Positions 62,866 to 64,000 of a DNA stretch of 64,000 nt are shown here, piece by piece. The notes beneath the pieces were generated by a model. The model saw only the letters and a list, made by a program, of their open reading frames with translations. It did not search any database and was not told the DNA's origin. The translations under genes were made by a program, and so were the position numbers. How positions within the stretch are numbered: position 1 is the first letter of the stretch; each line of letters opens with the position of its first letter. The DNA is from Bacillota bacterium (GTDB lineage: Bacteria; Bacillota; Negativicutes; CTSoil-072), in contig JAGFZV010000005.1 in the NCBI GenBank assembly GCA_017889545.1, positions 62,001-126,000 of the forward strand, in the 5' to 3' direction.

Positions 62866-63897
62866 TTAAATCATATTCGCCTTAATCATGTATTCTGCGA
62901 TTTGCAAGGCGTTCAAAGCGGCCCCTTTGCGGATTTGATCACCAACTACCCACAAATTTAAACCATTTGCTACCGTATTGTCTTTACGGATCCGGCCAAC
63001 GAAAACTTCGTCGCGGTTTGAGGTAAATAAAGGCATAGGATAAATCATTTCTGCCGGCTCATCTTGAACAATCACACCAGGAAAGGCTGCTAACGCTTGT
63101 TGCGCATCCGATACAGAAAGGGGATCGACCAATTCGATGTTTATCGATTCAGAGTGGCTGCGGTAAACCGGTACACGGATTGTGGTAGCAGTGATGCCAA
63201 TCGTATAATCATTTAAAATCTTATGGGTCTCATTGACCATTTTCATTTCTTCTTTTGTATACCTATTTTCAAGGAAAACATCAATTTGTGGTAATAGGTT
63301 AAAAGCAATCGGATAATGTTTAGGCAATGAAGCGCCTGGTAAAATATTGGCTTCGAGGGGTCTGTTTTCTATAGAAGCCTTGACTTGTGCATCCAATTCA
63401 TCAATTGCTTCTTTCCCGGCGCCTGATACGGCTTGATAAGTGGAGACAACGATCCGCTTGATTTTTGCCTTATCATAAAGAGGTTTCAACGCCATAACCA
63501 TAATAATTGTCGAACAATTTGGGTTAGCAATAATCCCTTTATGACAATGGATTGCCTCCGGGTTAACTTCAGGAACGACCAATGGAACTTCAGGATCCAT
63601 GCGAAATGTACTGGAATTATCAATGACAACAGCTCCATGTCTTACGGCTGCCGGAGCAAATGTTTTGCTGGCAGAGCCGCCGGCAAACAACGCGATCTGA
63701 ACATCACGAAATGAATCTTCCGTGGCTTCTTCTACTGTATAAGTTTTTCCCATAAAATCAATTTTTTTGCCGGCTGAACGACTTGAAGCCAATAATTTTA
63801 ATTCTTGAAAAGGAAATTTTCGTTCTTCTATGATATTTAAAAATTCTTGACCAACAGCGCCGGTAGCGCCTAAAATCGCAACATTATATTTTTTCAT
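62866..63897 (-). CDS. asd: Aspartate-semialdehyde dehydrogenase
   Basis: 343-residue NADPH enzyme: GATGAVGQEFL at 10-20, catalytic cysteine in NPNCSTI, and DNSSTFRMDPEVPLVVPEVNPE nearby (quoted in part). Makes aspartate semialdehyde for dapA. ATG with AAGGGAGAG. The upstream part of the operon is off the window. Confidence 0.95.
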   Translation of the reverse strand: MKKYNVAILGATGAVGQEFLNIIEERKFPFQELKLLASSRSAGKKIDFMGKTYTVEEATEDSFRDVQIALFAGGSASKTFAPAAVRHGAVVIDNSSTFRMDPEVPLVVPEVNPEAIHCHKGIIANPNCSTIIMVMALKPLYDKAKIKRIVVSTYQAVSGAGKEAIDELDAQVKASIENRPLEANILPGASLPKHYPIAFNLLPQIDVFLENRYTKEEMKMVNETHKILNDYTIGITATTIRVPVYRSHSESINIELVDPLSVSDAQQALAAFPGVIVQDEPAEMIYPMPLFTSNRDEVFVGRIRKDNTVANGLNLWVVGDQIRKGAALNALQIAEYMIKANMI

Positions 63898-64000
63898 GAC
63901 TACACTCTCCCTTTATCTTTGTTAACAGATTGAAGATCTCAGAAGTCAAAGTCGTAGTTTTATCAATACGATTACTGCATCATCAGTTTTTCCAGCCCAT

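Noticed and set aside
63946-64000. Possible C-terminal end of an upstream - strand gene before asd
   Set aside because: Only 18 codons are visible and no family can be recognised.
1-64000. tRNA, rRNA, CRISPR, IS or prophage features
   Set aside because: None could be recognised on reading through; gene order and composition look uniformly chromosomal.

Overview
The window looks like a chromosomal housekeeping stretch of an anaerobic, endospore-forming Firmicute, most likely a Negativicutes/Sporomusaceae-type organism. The evidence is combined: spoVS with a sigma-H-like promoter, spoIIIE/ftsK, a Bacillus-type LexA box at recA, the clostridial long form of HflX, ferredoxin-dependent 2-oxoacid oxidoreductase, PduL, MnmH (selenouridine), moderate-to-low GC and many GTG/TTG starts. 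The genus cannot be named from sequence alone. No tRNA, rRNA, CRISPR array, transposase or phage gene was seen.

Left part, + strand (1-17.5 kb). The end of surE is followed by a structured leader and a compact operon: HAD phosphatase, a phosphorylase annotated mtnP, mtnA, an ahcY-like gene, a class II aldolase, an MTA/SAH deaminase (mtaD), an aminotransferase and an ASCH-domain gene. Together these can salvage the three dead-end products of SAM chemistry (MTA, SAH, 5'-deoxyadenosine). The phosphorylase carries an Asn-x-Ala-Ala-Gly motif typical of 6-oxopurine (inosine-type) enzymes. That suggests a deamination-first route ending in an aldolase (DHAP-shunt-like) rather than in oxygen-dependent methionine salvage. 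Next come pduL with its own promoter, an IclR regulator with two matching palindromes upstream, a four-gene korDABC/vor cluster, a GAF-GGDEF protein, a PHP phosphatase, a methyltransferase, RNase H, and small redox/flavin genes.

Middle part, - strand (17.6-31.9 kb). A block of two glycosyltransferase-like genes of the types called rSAM/selenodomain-associated, with a disulfide oxidoreductase and a DUF1499 protein, is followed by VanW, PRC-barrel and membrane proteins. Then come a methionine-gamma-lyase-family gene with hflX, hslO, a secreted protein of unknown function, queE-queC, hfq, miaA and an RsmJ-like methyltransferase.

Right part, mostly - strand (32-64 kb). It holds miaB-mutS-mutL; a pair of half-length TauE/SafE genes; a P-loop/Asp23 fusion with a PHP gene and pepA; spoVS, ymdB, an unknown gene, nadC and rny; recA-recX under a textbook LexA-controlled promoter; a DEAD-box helicase, cinA, rimO and an orphan solute-binding protein; a YgiQ radical-SAM protein; a rodZ-like gene with mnmH; ftsK/spoIIIE; and asd-aspartate kinase-dapA. 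The window encodes four radical-SAM enzymes (QueE, MiaB, RimO, YgiQ-like) and many methyltransferases, which are the sources of the by-products that the first operon would recycle.

No gene-free stretch exceeds 300 bases. Intergenic regions mainly hold terminators, a few recognisable promoters, one dispersed-repeat-like hairpin and one small candidate ORF upstream of nadC.
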